NCBI GenBank assembly: GCA_950097015.1
Contig: CATNEN010000001.1
Location: 10,077,001 to 10,141,000 of the forward strand
From: Macrostomum hystrix
Taxonomy: Eukaryota; Platyhelminthes; Macrostomidae
Length of the DNA stretch: 64,000 nt
Direction of reading: 5' to 3'
Under the pieces are notes generated by a model. It saw only the letters and a list, made by a program, of their open reading frames with translations, searched no databases and was not told the origin of the DNA. Positions within the stretch are counted from its first letter, which is position 1. Each line of letters opens with the position of its first letter. Shown piece after piece: positions 54,126 through 64,000 of this stretch. Position numbers and translations under genes: made by a program.

Positions 54126-56785
54126 GCCCAACAGGATGGCGAGGCCAGAGGCGCCGGCCCATGACTGCGGCCCAATGGACAGGGCATGTGATCAATGCAG
54201 TGCTCTGGTCTGGCGCATGGAGACCAGGGATTTCTGCTGCGCCAAAGGCAAAGTGAAGCTGCCCACCCGGACTGTGCCTCAGGTCCTGGCTGATCTGTAC
54301 GTGGGGCGGCACAGCATGAGTGCAGAGTTCCTGGCCAACATCAGGAGCTACAATTGTGCACTGCACCTGACATCGCTAGGTGCGAAAGTGCGGTTGGTGC
54401 TAGGCTGGAGCCTCAGCTTCATCATCAGTGGTGAGTTGTATCACAACATGGTGGCTCTGTTTCCAGCAGGTTCAGATCTGCCACAGGGCTGGCAGGTGTA
54501 TTTTACTGACAATCAAATTGAAAGTCGCATGATTCTCTCTCAGAAGGTGAGGCCCGAGCTACTGAAGCTGTTGCAGGCTCTGCTTCAGGAGTGCAACAGC
54601 TATGTGCGCAGCTTGAAGGCTGCAGCCCAGCGGATTGAAGAGGATCCGAGACTGGTGCATGCGCGAATTGTGATTCATCCAGACCGGCGACCTTCTGGTG
54701 AACACATTCGATGAGTGGGGTTAAAGATTTTGCCCATTGGCTTATTATGGATTTTTCTTGATGCAAGCGACAAGTTGATAGGCTGTCTTTATTTTTACAG
54801 ATTTTAACTACATACCCATGTTTTTGCATTTCCCATTCTGAACCAGGCGCTACAATCTGCCGACTGCTAACGAGGTCGGCATCCTGATTGTCGAGGACGA
54901 TGAGAATGCGCCGACTAGCCGTGATGTGGTGATCCAATTGCGGGGTGGCGGTGTCAGGCGTATCAGTAACAGGCACCGCTCATATGACCCTGTAGAGTAT
55001 GTGCTGCTGTTCCCGAATGGCGAGGACGGCTGGCACCCGGAGCTCCTCATGAGCAATGGCGGCAAGCTGACGCCCATGAAGTTCTATGCGAGCGAAATCA
55101 TGGTGCGGCCGGGCCAGCTGAGTCTGCTGCACTATGGCCGCAGGCTGTTCCAGCAGTACCTGGTGGACATGTGCGCCAAGATTGAGTCAGAGAGGCTGCT
55201 CTATCTGCGGACCCATCAGAGCGACCTGCGCAGTGAGACGTACAGCGGTCTGCGAGACGCTCTATTCGCTGCTGATGGCAGGTCGACCGACACAAATCCG
55301 ACAGATATTGGCAAGCCTGCGCACGTGTTACTGTCCTCCAGCTTCGTTGGCGGGCCAAGGTACCTGATGGAGAGGCTTCAAGACGCAATGACCTGTGTGC
55401 ACAAGTTCGGTAAGCCGGACCTGTTTGTCACGGCCACGAGCAACCCGAAGTGGCCAGAGATCAGTGCACAGCTGCTGCCTGGACAGCGGCCCGAAGACAG
55501 GCCGGACATTGTCACGCGAGTGTTTGAGCTGAAGAAGAAGGCTTTGCTGGCCGAGCTCAGAAAGCGCTTTGGCAAGGAGGCCGCTCACGTGTGCTCTCTG
55601 GAGTACCAGTTTAAAATGTGATGAAATATGTTTATAGTTTTTTACAGCTGCTTTATGTTCTCAAATACCCAGGTCTCCCCCATGTGCACTCTCTGATCTG
55701 GCTTGTGAACGGACACCGAGTGACTCCGGACCGCTACGATGCGATCGTGTCCGCGGAGATCCCCGACCCAGAGCAGCAGCCGGTGCTGTACGAGCTGGTG
55801 AAGACGCACATGATCCATGGACCGTGTGGCAAGGAGAACCCAGCCTGCGCCTGCATGGAGAATGGCGTGTGCAGCAAGGGCTTCCCGAAGGAGTTCCAGC
55901 AGGTGACTCTGACCAGTGAGACTGGATATCCGCTGTATCGGAGGCGCTCTCCAGAGATGGGTGGCTTTACAGTGGACAAACTGTTCAAAGGTCGCAGCAT
56001 TCGAATGGACAACAGGTGAGTTACGATGCCATGTCACTCATGTATGCTGTTAATTAATGTTTAAAGATGAACCAATTTTTCTATACTTTCTGTGCTGATT
56101 TTACTATTCTGCCTTACTTGAACGTGCTTTCGTATATTATGCTGCTTAATTTTATCCTATGCCTTTACCCATCGCAGGTGGGTTGTGCCCTACAGCCCGG
56201 TCCTGTTGCTCCAGTTCGCATGCCACATGAACGTTGAAGTTTGTGCCACTGTGAAGTCGGTCAAGTACGTGATCAAGTACTTGCTGAAGGGCGGCGACAT
56301 GGCGACGTTCAAAGTCGACGCCAACAAAAGTTCGAGCGAGCCGAGCGTGCAGACTGCGGGGCCGGCTCAAAATGCTGCGGCGAATCAGGAGCCGCGAGAT
56401 GAGATCAAGGAGTACCTGTCTGCGCGCTACATTGGCCCAATGGAAGCCGTGAATACCATTTTCGGCTTGGAAGTAATTAATATTTCTATTTTGTTGGTTT
56501 ATGGAAAGCATAGCTGGAAATATTTAGCTCGCATATTACTTATTCGCTACATGAGCAGTTTGCTGAGATTCGTCATGTGAATAGCAATTAAAGATGACAC
56601 CTCATTTTTTTTAACTCCCCCAGGTGCACAACAGGTATCCGCCAGTCATTCGACTGTGCGTGCACAAGTCGGAGGAGCAGCTCGTGTATTTCAACGAGCA
56701 GACTGCGGGCGCCAGAGCAAAGGCACCGAAGGACTCGACGTTGACGGCCTTCTTCAAGCTGTGCCGCACCGACGAGTTTGCGGAC
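54126..56785 (+). pseudogene. Helitron Rep (HUH-type) region, five exons
   Basis: Exon 54126-54710 has CDQCSALVW, CCAKGKVKLP, RSYNCALHLTSLGAKV and GELYHNMVALFPAG, the usual Helitron N-terminal zinc and pre-Rep motifs. The next exon (54847-~55615) runs from RYNLPTANEVGILIVEDDEN to FVTATSNPKWPE. Exon ~55670-56015 has GLPHVHSLIWL, the HUH metal-binding motif. Exon 56178-56472 has RWVVPYSPVLL and VKSVKYVIKYLLKGGD with the two catalytic tyrosines. The region ends in exon 56624-56785 (RYPPVIRLCVHK, STLTAFFKLC). The donor after 54710 reads A-TGAGT, where consensus needs G-TGAGT, bringing in a stop. The 55615-55672 intron borders are unclear. Rep would nick and join single strands in rolling-circle transposition. 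Confidence 0.8.
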
Positions 56786-58299
56786 GGCTTGTGGACGGCT
56801 CGGGCAGCCTTCACTTCCTGGATGCGCCCGCTGGGACTGGCAAGACCTTCCTGCTGGAGGTTCTGCTGGCCTTCGTGCGCAGTCGGGGTGAGGTGGCCCT
56901 TGCCGTTGCGGCGTCTGGAATCGCAGCGACCCTGCTGCCAGGCGGCCAGACGGCGCATTCCACGTGAGTTGCGATCTGACAGCAGAGTTTGAGTCCTCTG
57001 ATTCCATGCCTTCAGCATACTCACTGAACTCAATAATCCCACCAGATTCAAGATCCCAATTCGAGTGCTTCGCTCCAGCAAGGACGTTTGCTCTGTCGGA
57101 GCGCAGTCGAAGCAAGCCGCGGTGTTTCGGAGTGTCCGTCTAATCGTTTGGGACGAGATCTCCATGACGAACCGGCAAGACCTGGAAGCTGTGGACCGGT
57201 GTCTGCGAGACGTGCGCAAGCAAAATGTGCCATTCGGTGGAGTGGTTCTCGTGCGCGCTGGAGATTTCCGCCAGCTGCTGCCAGTCGTAGTGAACGGGAC
57301 CAGAGCCAACAATGTCCTGGCGTGCGTGAGCAGATCCCCGCTGTGGAAACTGTTCCAGCGGCATCGCTTGACAAAGAACATCCGACTGCAGAGCAGTTCC
57401 GACCCTGCATTGTACCAGAGGTACACGGAACTACTCATGCAGGTGAGTGTATGGTCCCTTGAATTGAATCATTGCTCCTTTAAATACAGCTCTCATTGCG
57501 ATAGTTGTGTCTATGGCATCAAATGCTTCAACCCTCCCAGATCGGATCCGGTAGGATCGAGCAGGATGCGGAGGAGAACGTTTGCCTTCCTGCTGAGATT
57601 CTCATTCCTGCTGAGGGTGCGCTGACTGACCTGATCAAGTTCGTGTACCCATCGTTTGAGGCGTCGGGCGAGAGAGACGGCTACTTTGTGAGCCGAGCCA
57701 TCCTGGCGCCGTACAATGACTCAGTTGATGTGATCAATGAGACGTACCTGGGTATGTTCCCTGGCAGCTTGCGTGAGTACCGATCGATTGACAGTATTGC
57801 TGATGATGATGCCGCAACTCACTTTCCTCCTGAACTGCTCAACCAACTGGATGCCCCAAACTTCCCCAAGCACTTGCTGAGGTTGAAAGTGGGCATGCCG
57901 GTGGTTCTGTTGCGCAATTTGAATCCCCCCCGTTTATGCACGAGGCTGATCGTACTCGCGATGGGCGACAATGTGCTGCGCTGCAGGATTGCCGCCGGCC
58001 AGTTCACGGGAGACGAGATCCTGCTGCCGCGAATCCCGTTGATTCCTAGCAATGCGGACTTGCCAGTCTGCTTTAAGCGGCTGCAGTTTCCGGTGAAGCC
58101 GAGCTTCTGCCTTACAATACACAAAGCACAAAGACAATCCCTCGAGACCGTCGGCGTCGACCTGGCTGTCGGCTGCTTCACGCATGGCCAGCTGTACACG
58201 GCGCTGTCACGAGCGAAGAATGCGGCCAATATCCGAGTCCGAGTGTCGGGGGCCAGGACAAGGAATGTCGTTTTCCCCGAGGTGCTCACTGGCGACTAG
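56786..58299 (+). pseudogene. Helitron PIF1-like helicase region
   Basis: Starts abruptly at GSGSLHFLDAPAGTGKTFLL (Walker A) immediately after the end of the Rep region and in another frame, so the linker and the N-terminal part of the helicase have been deleted. Exon ~56786-56963 joins 57046-57442 in phase (AHS-T-FKIP), which carries RLIVWDEISM (Walker B) and VLVRAGDFRQLLPVV. The last exon, 57541-58299, holds LRLKVGMPVVLLRNLNPPR, LTIHKAQRQSLETVGVDL and YTALSRAKNAANIRV, ending at TAG. Introns are GT-AG (56964-57045, 57443-57540). A 5'-to-3' SF1B helicase would unwind the donor strand. This copy cannot make it. Confidence 0.85.
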
Positions 58300-59249
58300 C
58301 CGGTTATTGAACCAGTCGTACGTGAGTTCATGACAGTGCTGTTAAGTGTCTGTGATGAATATGATGAATGAATGAATGATAAGTATCTGTGTTTAATCAC
58401 CCGTGTTGACACGGTAGTCAGCCTAAGAAACGATTTCGGAGCATGCACGAGGAGCGCATCATAGGCTACTCGGCGCATGCTCCGTGTTCTAAGAGCATGC
58501 TCTTTCAGTTTAATTAGGCTCGATAGTCCAATTTAATAGGGAGGATCTACGCTACACTGCAGAAATAGACGCTTAGTATTAGTTATATAGCAAGTAGTTA
58601 TATAGCAATTAGCTATATATAAATGTATTTTTAGTAGTAGTATTTTAATTTGTACAGTATTTAAATGTGAGAATCTATTCTAAATGCCAAAAAGACTCTT
58701 GACAATTCAAGATAGAAGAGAAGCTCTCTACTGCATTATTGTAATCCTTTATGATATCTATTTAGTGGTCCAATGGTGCACAATAGAATCGATAATTGGC
58801 TTGAACAAAACTGTCAGTTAGTTAATAAAAAGGCTAGAACTAGTTTAGCTGCATGCCTGTATAGTATTATTTGAACTAAAATTGTATTTCTAGCTGTCTT
58901 AAATGGGCAAGTATTAATATTAGGCCTAATATTAGCTAGGCCTATTAGCTTTCTTTTTGGATTTAGGCCCAATTTAAATTGTTGATGTACCTGATCCCCT
59001 AAATTTATAATTACTTCTATGTATTGACTTGTAAATGAATAATTCAGCTAGCTTACTATCACATACTAGGCTTATAGCTATAGTCAAAGGCTTAAATAAA
59101 TAACCATAAATTATTCCAATGCCATTGCAATGTCTATATGCATAAGTAACCAAGGCTTTTACATATAATTTATTAAATATAAAATCAAATGTCCATAGCT
59201 CTATAATCTATATATACAGTCCATTTCATAAGCTAATATAGCCTGCCTG
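58300..59249. other. AT-rich DNA after the Helitron gene
   Basis: No gene seen beyond the hairpin at 58437-58503. Short AGCTA/TAGCT words are frequent. Confidence 0.4.
58437..58503 (+). repeat. Hairpins, possible Helitron 3' end
   Basis: CGGAGCATGC (58437-58446) pairs perfectly with GCATGCTCCG (58475-58484), and inside it CGAG pairs with CTCG. A second palindrome AGAGCATGCTCT follows at 58492-58503. Hairpins are expected just inside Helitron 3' termini, but the exact end is not established. Confidence 0.45.
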
Positions 59250-61104
59250 TCTAAGGCAATAAATAGGCAGGGGCTAGATAGTAGAGCTTGTAGTAGGCTA
59301 GCTGGTAGGGCTAGCTAGTAGGGGCAGGCTGGTAGGGGCTAGATGGTAGAGCTGTTAGGGGATAGCTAGTAGGGGCTAGATAGTAGAGCTGTTAGGGGAT
59401 AACTGGTAGTGGCTAGCATAGGCCTAGATAATAGAGTTAGGGGATAGCATAGTTGGTAAGGCTAGCTAGTAGGGGCAGGCTGGTAGGGGCTAGATGGTAG
59501 AGCTGTTAGGGGATAACTGGTAGTGGCTAGCATAGGCCTAGATAATAGAGTTAGGGAATAGCATAGTTGGTAGGGATAGCTAGTAGGGGCTAGATGGTAG
59601 AGCTGTTAGGGGATAGCTGGTAGCAGCTAGCATAGGCCTAGATAATAGAGTTAGGGGATAGCTGGTAGGGCTAGCTAGTAGGGGCAGGCTGGTAGGGGCT
59701 AGATGGTAGAGCTGTTAGGGGATAACTGGTAGCCTAGGGGCTAGATAGTAGAGCTGTTAGGGGATAGCTAGTAGGGGCTAGATAGTAGATCTGTTAGGGG
59801 ATAACTGGTAGTGGCTAGCATAGGCCTAGATAATAGAGTTAGGGGATAGCATAGTTGGTAAGGCTAGCTAGTAGGGGCAGGCTGGTAGGGGCTAGATGGT
59901 AGAGCTGTTAGGGGATAGCTGGTAGCAGCTAGCATAGGCCTAGATAATAGAGTTAGGGGATAGCTGGTAGGGCTAGCTAGTAGGGGCAGGCTGGTAGGGG
60001 CTAGATGGTAGAGCTGTTAGGGGATAACTGGTAGCCTAGGGGCTAGATAGTAGAGCTGTTAGGGGATAGCTAGTAGGGGCTAGATAGTAGAGCTGTTAGG
60101 GGATAACTGGTAGTGGCTAGCATAGGCCTAGATAATAGAGTTAGGGGATAGCATAGTTGGTAAGGCTAGCTAGTAGGGGCAGGCTGGTAGGGGCTAGATG
60201 GTAGAGCTGTTAGGGGATAACTGGTAGTGGCTAGCATAGGCCTAGATAATAGAGTTAGGGAATAGCATAGTTGGTAGGGCTAGCTAGTAGGGGCTAGATG
60301 GTAGAGCTGTTAGGGGATAGCTGGTAGCAGCTAGCATAGGCCTAGATAATAGAGTTAGGGGATAACTGGTAGGGCTAGCTAGCCAGTAGGGGCAGGCTGG
60401 TAGGGGCTAGATGGTAGAGCTGTTAGGGGATAACTGGTAGCCTAGGGGCTAGATAGTAGAGCTGTTAGGGGATAGCTAGTAGGGGCTAGATAGTAGAGCT
60501 GTTAGGGGATAACTGGTAGTGGCTAGCATAGGCCTAGATAATAGAGTTAGGGGATAGCATAGTTGGTAGGGCTAGCTAGTAGGGGCTAGATGGTAGAGCT
60601 GTTAGGGGATAACTGGTAGTGGCTAGCATAGGCCTAGATAATAGAGTTAGGGGATAGCTGGTAGGGCTAGCTAGTAGGGGCAGGCTGGTAGGGGCTAGAT
60701 GGTAGAGCTGTTAGGGGATAACTGGTAGCCTAGGGGCTAGATAGTAGAGCTGTTAGGGGATAGCTAGTAGGGGCTAGATAGTAGAGCTGTTAGGGGATAA
60801 CTGGTAGTGGCTAGCATAGGCCTAGATAATAGAGTTAGGGGATAGCATAGTTGGTAAGGCTAGCTAGTAGGGGCAGGCTGGTAGGGGCTAGATGGTAGAG
60901 CTGTTAGGGGATAACTGGTAGTGGCTAGCATAGGCCTAGATAATAGAGTTAGGGAATAGCATAGTTGGTAGGGCTAGCTAGTAGGGGCTAGATGGTAGAG
61001 CTGTTAGGGGATAGCTGGTAGCAGCTAGCATAGGCCTAGATAATAGAGTTAGGGGATAGCTGGTAGGGCTAGCTAGTAGGGGCAGGCTGGTTGAGCTGGT
61101 TGGG
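59250..61104. repeat. GC-rich complex minisatellite
   Basis: Tandem mix of short units such as GCTAGCTAGTAGGGGCAGGC, TAGATGGTAGAGCTGTTAGG, GGATAACTGGTAGTGGCTAG and CATAGGCCTAGATAATAGAG. They are arranged in longer blocks that repeat at irregular spacing (AGCCTAGGGG at about 59731, 60033, 60439 and 60727). No reading frame stays open. Confidence 0.9.
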
Positions 61105-61330
61105 CTGGTGCGGGCTAGCTTGTAGGGCTGGTATGGGCTAGCTTGTAGGGCTGGTGCGGGCTAGCTTGTAGGGCTGGTGCGGGCTAGCTTGTAGGGCTGG
61201 TGCGGGCTAGCTTGTAGGGCTGGTGCGGGCTAGCTTGTAGGGCTGGTGCGGGCTAGCTTGTAGGGCTGGTGCGGGCTAGCTTGTAGGGCTGGTGCGGGCT
61301 AGCTTGTAGGGCTGGTAGGGGCTAGCTTGT
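61105..61330. repeat. 23-bp minisatellite, ~9 copies
   Basis: Very regular array of TGCGGGCTAGCTTGTAGGGC plus TGG. It joins directly to the larger array and is more homogeneous, so it is younger. Confidence 0.95.
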
Positions 61331-61602
61331 AGGGCTGGATGGTTGCTAGGACGGGGCTAGATAATAGAGCGGTTAGGAGATAGCTGGTAGGGCTAGCTGG
61401 TAGTGCTAGCTGGTGGCGCTAGCTGTTTCTGGCTGGATATGGGATACGGGAATGTGGAGGCAGGAGTAATTTAGTTCCTTACATTACCAATTACTATTAC
61501 TTACTAATTATTAAATACTATAAAATGATTTCGATAGTAATATTGATTGTCTATTTGAACGTTTATTTACATCACTTTACACTGCTTTTCAGATTAATTG
61601 CA

Positions 61603-64000
61603 ATGTCAAAAAAATATCTAGTCAGTACCAGTAAGGAAGTCATATTTCATGCGCCAAAGCGAAGAAAAGTTCGTGAAAAAATCGAACATCCTGCAGTAAA
61701 AAGGTTTGTTTTGAGTCTTAGAAATTTCGTGTTTTTACATTTTTCATCTCGAAGAGATGTAAACTCTTTTATTTCGTTATCAAATATTTAGTTTATCAAA
61801 ACACAGGATTTAGTCGAATGAGTAATTTTTAAATGAATTTATCTGTTGTGCTCATCTTACTACTCTTGACTAAAATAATGTATTGTTTAGAATTCAATTG
61901 AATAAAGTAATTTAATTCCTCCACAATTTTAGCGATATTGACATGAAGTCAATAAATGCACCCACGCCTAGTGCTATCGAGGAAGGCGACGATTTTGAAC
62001 CAGAAGAATTCTTAGAAGTTTTTGAGATTCCCCAGATATTCATATAAAAACTTTTTATATGGAATTTGTGGTAATTTTTAATAGCTTAGTTTAGTTTTAG
62101 TCTTGCTAATTTGCTGTAAACTTGGCAAATGCAGTATAGGCTTGTACTGTATAGATAGCCCAAAAATCGGATAGCGTTTTAAGGCTTGTTTCTTTTGCAG
62201 AACAAAAACGAAACTTGTCAGCCTTGATCTGAAATCTTTGCATGCGATTTTTTCTCAGCAAGAACCTTTGCAATGTGTAAAGTTTTTTGTTTATTAAGCT
62301 TCTTCGACGCAATTTTAGTTTTCTGACTGTTACTGGCGTCACTGTTGCGGCTGTTGGCAGTGACCACATCGATGAAAATGTGGATCATGATGACTATGAG
62401 CCACCTGCAGAAGAGGCCGATGGTGGGCCAAGTCGATATGACACTCGGCGTGAGCTTGAGGAGGACGGCTGGAAAAGTCTAGCCACAGAGCTGGCAGATG
62501 GATTTGCCTCGTTTTTTCGAAATGAAGTAAATAACCTGTGCTCGCTTTGTAAAGCTTTGGTTGGAGAGTTTAGGTGCGAGAGCTGTCACCTACTACAAGT
62601 GTGTGAGCACTGTCTCAATATCGCTCACTCACACAGTCCACCCCATGTTGTGAAGATATGGGATGTAAGTTCTGTGCTGTTTTGCTGTTTTTTATATTTA
62701 GCGTTTTCATAATGTCACGTTACTGATTTCTCGGCACGTTATATAAAGCTAGCGTATCCCTAAGTCAAACTTAAGGATTGCATTTTACAGAGCCGAGATT
62801 GCAATTAAGATCAAACTTGCACTTCAAGCTTAATAATGCGACCCATCCTTTATTTCGATTTCTTCATGTTCTTTTCAGGGTACAACTTACATGGTGGTCT
62901 CGACGCCAATACTTTTGGTTCGAAGAACCACTTGTGTCTGCGATGATATCAGCACGCAAGTTGTGACTGCATTAACAGATGAAGGTAAAGTGACAGTTGA
63001 TGTCAGATAGACAATTAGGCCATTTTTAAGTATTTGTTAACGCTATTCTTAAGACTTCTGTCTAAATATTGATGCCCTTGCCAACATTGTAGGTCAATTG
63101 ACCCTGCAAGTGGAGTCTTGCTCGTGCTTAACATTGCGGAACACGCTACTGTCGCATGGCTTCTGGCCGACGCAACCTCTGACCGAAACTGTCAAGGAGG
63201 TTATCGCTGTCCACATCAACTTGTTGCTGTTCTTCGATTGCGTATCATCAAGTTGTACAGCATCGTTATCATCACTCTGTGCTGCATGGAAAAATTGCAG
63301 AAGCTCCGCTTGGCTATCTCCGCCAACGAAGGTAACTGAAGGCTCGAGCAGATCTAGCTATCGTAAATAAAACTGAAACTTCCTTCTGTACAAAAATTAG
63401 CCGTCTTTATTCCATTTTTGCTGTAACGATTGCGCAGATCAATCTTTTTCGTACATTGAACACCACTGGAAGCTTTCGAGCATTTCGGCGACTTTTGCAA
63501 GACATTCGGTGGGGACAGAAGACATCGTGTCCAGCATGTTTTTTTGTAAGTTGGTAATGCATTTCGTCAGTGACGTGAAACTATTTCTGCCATCTTAAGC
63601 TCAAAGCAAGTGTTCGTACATCGGCTTTCAAGCGTAAATAAGTTATTTTGATTCCTTTAATGATTAGGATCCCACTCCGAGCACTCGAAGTGAAAGCTCG
63701 CAAGGACCCAATCCCGATGATAACACGCTGATGCCCGAAACTCAAGTCTCGACACCGACTTTTCTTATGCTGGACGGCTGCTTCGGCATAAGACATCGAA
63801 AACGTGCTGGAAAAGCGGCGATTCCGCTTGCGTCCGGTTTTTTCGTCGATGTCGATTTCAGCAGACCAGCTGGGCAAAACCGAAATCACTGCCCTAATTG
63901 GACAGCCGGTGGTCGGGGCAAAGGGCTCGTTACTGCATCCGACAAAAACAAACTCGATGTTTTTGGCCTTTTCTGTGGCTCCTGCCGCCATTCTAGCGTA
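61603..64000 (+). CDS. KDZ (Kyakuja-Dileera-Zisupton) transposase, N-terminal and first catalytic part; runs off the window
   Basis: Seven exons by motif and splice sites. 61603-61703 (MSKKYLVSTSK, basic PKRRKVREK) joins 61933 in phase; that acidic exon has an unclear end. 62361-62664 carries a cysteine cluster, LCSLCKALVGEFRCESC and CEHCLNIAHSHSPPH. 62879-62984 reads GTTYMVVSTPILLVRR. 63093-63331 has CSCLTLRNTLLSHGFWPTQP. 63438-63545 has LNTTGSFRAFRRLLQDIRWG and CPAC. From 63668 to the edge comes FLMLDGCFGIRHRKRAGKAA with the probable first catalytic Asp, and NKLDVFGLFCGSC. Exons from 62361 on join in phase with GT-AG introns. The order CxC cluster, CPAC, D-x-C-F is that of KDZ transposases. 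It could be active or a domesticated gene; the rest lies outside. Confidence 0.75.

Overview
The window is eukaryotic nuclear DNA, most likely from a marine invertebrate. A sponge or similar early-branching animal fits the transposon mix, but no marker settles the species. Candidate genes are interrupted by GT-AG introns, base composition changes in patches, and almost every recognisable gene belongs to a mobile element or its remains. There is no bacterial-style operon, rRNA or intact tRNA gene.

Layout. 1-1.8 kb: unassigned. 1.84-3.26 kb (-): BEN-like gene, with a second, interrupted family member at 46.4-46.9 kb (-). 4.4-4.8 kb: scraps of a Merlin/ISXO2-type transposase and a protein-primed DNA polymerase. 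5.0-10.8 kb: an 18-bp array followed by a 23-bp array that contains an exact 1838-bp duplication. The 23-bp array belongs to a repeat family also present, inverted, at 48.5-49.2 kb. 12.1-12.4 kb: a CCAAT/TATA promoter-like block. 12.7-14.2 kb: hAT remnant. 15.3-16.0 kb: DNA polymerase B fragment. 17.13-18.72 kb: an apparently intact Tc1/mariner-like transposon. 20.2-22.1 kb: decayed DIRS/Ngaro-like retroelement. 23.7-24.5 kb: weak EGF-like exons.

25.3-35.7 kb holds an unusual LTR element. It has a structured leader, gag, an aspartic protease, a strong splice acceptor and a third ORF in the position of env, but no reverse transcriptase, RNase H or integrase. Between ORF3 and a >2.3-kb LTR lies a three-exon gene on the opposite strand with its own TATA/CCAAT promoter. 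A second gag-protease-ORF3 fragment follows, and an inverted LTR-PBS-leader copy sits at 49.9-53.3 kb.

35.8-38.1 kb: possible host exons with SINEs in the intron between them, one bounded by a 14-bp target-site duplication. 39.43-43.60 kb (-): a complete APE-type LINE with a 13-bp target-site duplication, sitting in a ~190-bp satellite. 45.1-47 kb (-): BEN-family paralog plus HMG-like exons. 49.6-58.5 kb: a multi-exon Helitron (repeat domain, OTU, Rep, helicase) broken by the LTR copy, a frameshift, a lost splice donor and an internal deletion. 59.2-61.3 kb: a GC-rich minisatellite. 61.6 kb to the right edge: a multi-exon KDZ transposase that runs out of the window.

Overall this is a nested transposon graveyard. 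The Tc1/mariner, the LINE and perhaps the KDZ look recent. The polymerase-less LTR element with its env-position ORF and antisense spliced gene is the best candidate for something undescribed.
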